From Sneathiella sp. (GTDB lineage Bacteria > Pseudomonadota > Alphaproteobacteria > Sneathiellales > Sneathiellaceae): a DNA stretch of 36,761 bases. The stretch covers positions 1-36,761 of the forward strand of contig PAKP01000060.1 in assembly GCA_002706985.1 (NCBI GenBank). Reading direction: 5' to 3'. How positions within the stretch are numbered: the stretch's first letter is position 1; each line of letters starts with the position of its first letter. Positions 34,061 to 36,761 of this stretch are shown here, in pieces. The notes under the pieces were generated by a model that saw only the letters and a program-made list of their open reading frames with translations, searched no databases and was not told where the DNA came from. Made by a program: the position numbers and the translations under genes.

Positions 34061-35659
34061 TCAGAAAAGGCGGAATCGTGCCAGCCCATCCCGCTCGACC
34101 TGCTGAACAAGGCCAACCTCCCATGTCAGATAGGCTTCCATCCGGCGCCGGACCGCCTCTTTATCATTCGTGTCATATGGTTTGTACCAGACATCTTCGG
34201 GCTTGCTTAACAGGCGCGTATCACCGCTTTCCATGGCGAGCGATGCCGCCGCCCAGGCGTTCGTTCCGCCTTCCAGCACACGCACAATGGCATCAGAACG
34301 AAGTGCTGCCATTTCTGAAGCCGCCAAATGCGCGAGTTCCCCGTCAGGTGATGTCAGAATAATCAGGCCGGCAGCAGGGATAAAAATGTGATCTTCGGCG
34401 AGCCGTGACCGGATGGCCCAATAGGCCCGGGGGACATGCCCTCCTCTATATTCAAGGGATGTCGCCAGATCGATCACGGCGACCGGCTCCCCGGAGGAAA
34501 GAACTGCATCCAGTTCATAGGGCGACAGGGTTTGGGCGTGTGGAATGTCAACCGCCGGAGCAGGCCCTTGTTCGGTCATTTCCTCGGTCGGCAAGGTCAA
34601 CACATAAACTTCGGGCCAACTCATCTGGACAAGCCAGGACGCCGTCATGATTCCCCTGACCGCGTCATCATCCACAAGGACAAGCCGACTGTTGCGGACG
34701 GCGACATATTCATCCGTCGCCTGCACCAGCTGTCCGCCCGGCGCATGAGTGGCCCCCGGGAGATGCCCAGCGCGATATTCATCCTCACCCCGGACATCAA
34801 GAATATACAGACTGCGGTCTGTCGCTTCGTCCTGGAAGGTTTGCAGTTCCGCAAGACCGATTTGCTTGACGCCAAAACGCTCCGCCACCTCTTGCGCCGC
34901 TTTCCGGCTTTTTGCGAGCGCATCCGGCCCCGGCGGGGGCGCTATGGCATCCTCCCGGTGGGCAAGGTCGAGGTCAGCGAGATACCAGCCCATTGTACCG
35001 TCTTTCAACGCCGAAACAGGATTTTTTATGCCTGCGTTGATAAGCGATTGCGCCCCGATAATACTGCGTGTCCGACCGGCGCAATTGACAACAATCTGGG
35101 TTTTCTCATCCGGGACCGTCTCATATACCCGGTGCACCAGCTCGGCCCCCGGCATATCGATCCCGCCCGGAATAGACATTCGATGAAACTCCGGAAAGGG
35201 GCGACTGTCCAGTATGGCAATGTCTTCCCCCGATGCCTGTCGCTTCGCAAGTTCACCTGCGGTTACATGGGGCGTTCCGCACGCCTCTTCGACGAATTCC
35301 CCGAAGGCCTTGCTCGGAACATTCACACCGGTAAACAACTCCAGACCCGCGTCATGCCAGCCGACAACTCCGCCCTCGACCAATGTGATCCTTTCATATG
35401 CAAGCTCTGCAAGTTTGGTGGCTGCCCTTTTCGCCAAGGGAAGCTCCGGCCCCTGATCAAGAACATAGATCTGCACGGAACGGCGCGGCAACAATCGCGG
35501 CGCTTTCAGTTCCAGATGACTTAACGGCAGCGGAACGGCGAAAAAAGGATGCCCTTCTGAATGAACCCCCTGCTCCCGAACGTCGATAAAGGCGTATTCG
35601 CCTTCCTCTTCTTTCATTATCCGGTGCAGGGCCGCCGGAGATATAGTTTCAAAACTCAA
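34061..35659 (-). CDS. Four-domain rhodanese-like protein with one active-site cysteine
   Basis: A 532-residue protein made of four rhodanese-like domains (about 3-115, 130-235, 262-368, 378-480) plus a C-terminal tail rich in Trp/Tyr/Arg. Only domain 2 keeps a catalytic Cys, Cys193 in VVNCAGRTRS; the same loop reads LDQGPELP, VDDDAVRG and TSPDGELA in domains 1, 3 and 4. So one sulfurtransferase site is held in a scaffold of inactive domains. The TTG at 35659 is taken as start: it overlaps the TGA of the upstream dioxygenase gene (TTGA) and GAGG lies eight bases ahead; the ATG at 35704 would place 15 non-rhodanese residues within the other gene. Coupling with a thiol dioxygenase suggests sulfur oxidation. 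Confidence 0.85.
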   Translation of the reverse strand: MSFETISPAALHRIMKEEEGEYAFIDVREQGVHSEGHPFFAVPLPLSHLELKAPRLLPRRSVQIYVLDQGPELPLAKRAATKLAELAYERITLVEGGVVGWHDAGLELFTGVNVPSKAFGEFVEEACGTPHVTAGELAKRQASGEDIAILDSRPFPEFHRMSIPGGIDMPGAELVHRVYETVPDEKTQIVVNCAGRTRSIIGAQSLINAGIKNPVSALKDGTMGWYLADLDLAHREDAIAPPPGPDALAKSRKAAQEVAERFGVKQIGLAELQTFQDEATDRSLYILDVRGEDEYRAGHLPGATHAPGGQLVQATDEYVAVRNSRLVLVDDDAVRGIMTASWLVQMSWPEVYVLTLPTEEMTEQGPAPAVDIPHAQTLSPYELDAVLSSGEPVAVIDLATSLEYRGGHVPRAYWAIRSRLAEDHIFIPAAGLIILTSPDGELAHLAASEMAALRSDAIVRVLEGGTNAWAAASLAMESGDTRLLSKPEDVWYKPYDTNDKEAVRRRMEAYLTWEVGLVQQVERDGLARFRLF

Positions 35660-36237
35660 TGCCGTGCCTCGCGGATATCCGTATGGGCCGGAAAAACATT
35701 CCATTCGCGCTTGCGCTCATTCCAGAATTTTCTCTCATGAAGCTGTTCGAGGCCCCGGCCATACATGTGGAAATTCATAACCGGCTTTCCGGCATTTATA
35801 TGGATCGTATGAAACTCGCCGGTCATAATGGCAACACCTTTTCCCGGCTCCACCATTTTGCTGTCTATCTGCTCCACACCGTCCGATACTTTTTTATAAA
35901 AACGGTTTTCCTCCTGCCCCTCGATCCCGACGATGACGGCCCAGGTGGTATGGTCATGCGGCGGCGCATTCACATCGCCGCTTGCGACATTCAGGTATAG
36001 AGCAAAGCCATGGTCCTCATCCTCGGACAGGCGATAGAGACAGCTCCGGCGCTTTGAGTCCGCCTCCGGCGGCGGAAAATCCTCAAGTGAAAATAGATCC
36101 CGACGCGCCGCAAGTCCGATCAGATCCTCTTTGATGTCGCTCAATACCTTTGGCGTTATTTCCTGATTGGCCGCCCGGTCTCGAATCCTGTCGACGGTCT
36201 CTGAAATTGCTCTTCTACGATCTTCCCCGGCCATCAT
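35656..36237 (-). CDS. Cysteine dioxygenase-family (thiol dioxygenase) cupin protein
   Basis: A 193-residue cupin. The iron ligands read His94 and His96 in PPHDHTTW and His143 or His146 in EFHTIHIN, the three-His set of cysteine and 3-mercaptopropionate dioxygenases; Tyr159 in MYGRG is where the active-site Tyr is expected. These enzymes oxidise thiols to sulfinic acids with O2. The start is set at ATG 36237 with GGGAG close upstream; the frame extends to 36273, but those 12 residues are Lys/Asn-rich and lack a ribosome site. An adjacent ATG at 36234 is equally good. Cysteine versus mercaptopropionate as substrate is not settled by sequence. Confidence 0.85.
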   Translation of the reverse strand: MMAGEDRRRAISETVDRIRDRAANQEITPKVLSDIKEDLIGLAARRDLFSLEDFPPPEADSKRRSCLYRLSEDEDHGFALYLNVASGDVNAPPHDHTTWAVIVGIEGQEENRFYKKVSDGVEQIDSKMVEPGKGVAIMTGEFHTIHINAGKPVMNFHMYGRGLEQLHERKFWNERKREWNVFPAHTDIREARH

Positions 36238-36330
36238 TCCGCTCCCTTTTTTATTTGCCTTTATATTTAGCATCCTGCACCTTGCAAGGAAAGGATAACA
36301 GCTTAAAAATCCGGCGGAGGCGCAAAAGAC

Positions 36331-36761
36331 ATGTTCAGGAAAATTATCCTTGGGTTAATCCTTGTCCTTGTCATCCTTATCGGTGTCATTGCCTATAAAA
36401 CCTTTACCAACACGCCGGATGTGGTCGCCGTCAAGCCGGTGGAAATGTCTTCCTTTGATGTCGACGCCGCGGCGGCGCGCCTTGCGGAAGCCGTCCGAAT
36501 CAAAACAATCTCTGTAGACCGGAACAGCCCGGTTGCCACCGCTGAATTCGACAGGCTGCACTTGCTGATCAATGCCTCTTTCCCGCTCGTTCATCAGTCA
36601 TTAAAGCGCGAGGTCGTCGGGGGCCACAGCCTTCTCTATACATGGGAAGGAAGCGACCCGTCGCTGCCTCCGGCCCTTCTGATGGGGCATATGGATGTGG
36701 TGCCCATAGAGCCCGGCACAGAATCGGATTGGCAGGAAGAGCCCTTCTCCGGCGCAATCAG
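36331..36761 (+). CDS. M20-family metallopeptidase, N-terminal part (cut by window edge)
   Basis: 143 residues are visible from the ATG at 36331, with GGAGG upstream. An N-terminal hydrophobic stretch (about 5-23, ILGLILVLVILIGVIAYKT) acts as a signal anchor. The motif ALLMGHMDVVPIEP with its metal-binding His-x-Asp and the ESDWQEEPFSG loop match the carboxypeptidase S / Gly-X carboxypeptidase branch of M20. The dimerisation domain and the remaining zinc ligands lie beyond the window, so activity cannot be judged. It diverges from the thiol dioxygenase gene. Confidence 0.85.
   Translation, partial: MFRKIILGLILVLVILIGVIAYKTFTNTPDVVAVKPVEMSSFDVDAAAARLAEAVRIKTISVDRNSPVATAEFDRLHLLINASFPLVHQSLKREVVGGHSLLYTWEGSDPSLPPALLMGHMDVVPIEPGTESDWQEEPFSGAI

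Noticed and set aside
33942..34124. 60-residue minus-strand frame running past the rhodanese stop (EIQEVDAREHLPEPDREAI)
   Set aside because: The downstream part reads protein-like, but no suitable start codon with a ribosome site lies after the rhodanese stop, and a frameshifted end of the rhodanese gene cannot be shown without homologs.
34436..35524. 362-residue plus-strand ORF opposite the rhodanese gene
   Set aside because: It lies entirely antisense to a gene with clear rhodanese domains; its Arg/His/Pro-rich sequence has no domain and arises from the codon bias of the real frame.

Overview
The window looks like a stretch of chromosome from a free-living alphaproteobacterium. The evidence is the gene set and local order: a TipF-like degenerate EAL protein, xerD beside a secreted helical protein and aroK-aroB, bolA / J-domain protein / cobS-cobT, a Suv3-type RNA helicase next to an S4 protein, and CtrA-like TTAACCAT boxes. 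Malyl-CoA lyase, MeaB and methylmalonyl-CoA mutase fit a Rhodospirillales/Sneathiella-type marine or soil heterotroph; the genus is a guess. I see no rRNA, tRNA, CRISPR array, prophage, insertion sequence or plasmid function.

Layout. 1-1143 (-): C-terminally cut TipF-like protein. 1307-2143 (+): SDR oxidoreductase. 2151-4205 (-): accA and malyl-CoA lyase. 4303-7118 (-): xerD, a 599-residue secreted protein and a 46-residue membrane protein that automatic ORF callers easily miss, all tightly packed. 7327-11281 (+): aroK, aroB, a CNNM/CBS transporter-like protein and an AEC transporter. 11287-11946 (-): RHH regulator and BolA. 12131-15682 (+): zinc-finger-like J-domain protein, cobS, cobT. 15689-17996 (-): secreted dienelactone hydrolase, rpmB with its own promoter, leader hairpin and terminator, and meaB. 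18099-19524 (+): trans-3-hydroxy-L-proline dehydratase and cytidine deaminase. 19527-23238 (-): queF, acetylpolyamine amidohydrolase, methylmalonyl-CoA mutase. 23570-28106 (+): Suv3-like helicase, S4 protein, an unknown protein, an FAH-family hydrolase. 28226-31480 (+): lipoprotein, an unknown coiled-coil/disordered protein behind a CtrA-like control region, GST, DUF1643 protein, thymidine kinase. 31542-33888 (-): two-subunit acyl-CoA dehydrogenase. 34061-36237 (-): four-domain rhodanese protein coupled to a thiol dioxygenase. 36331-end (+): start of an M20 peptidase.

How the genes fit together. Acyl-CoA dehydrogenases, AccA, malyl-CoA lyase, methylmalonyl-CoA mutase and its G-protein chaperone MeaB belong to acyl-CoA and propionate/glyoxylate metabolism. 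CobS and CobT insert cobalt in the aerobic B12 pathway, and B12 is the cofactor of the mutase encoded 5 kb away. The thiol dioxygenase/rhodanese pair suggests organic-sulfur oxidation. Most of the rest is housekeeping. The least explained items are the 46-residue membrane protein with its secreted neighbour, the 28909-29637 gene with its regulatory region, the 163-residue protein after the S4 gene, the rpmB leader hairpin, and the one-cysteine, four-domain rhodanese.
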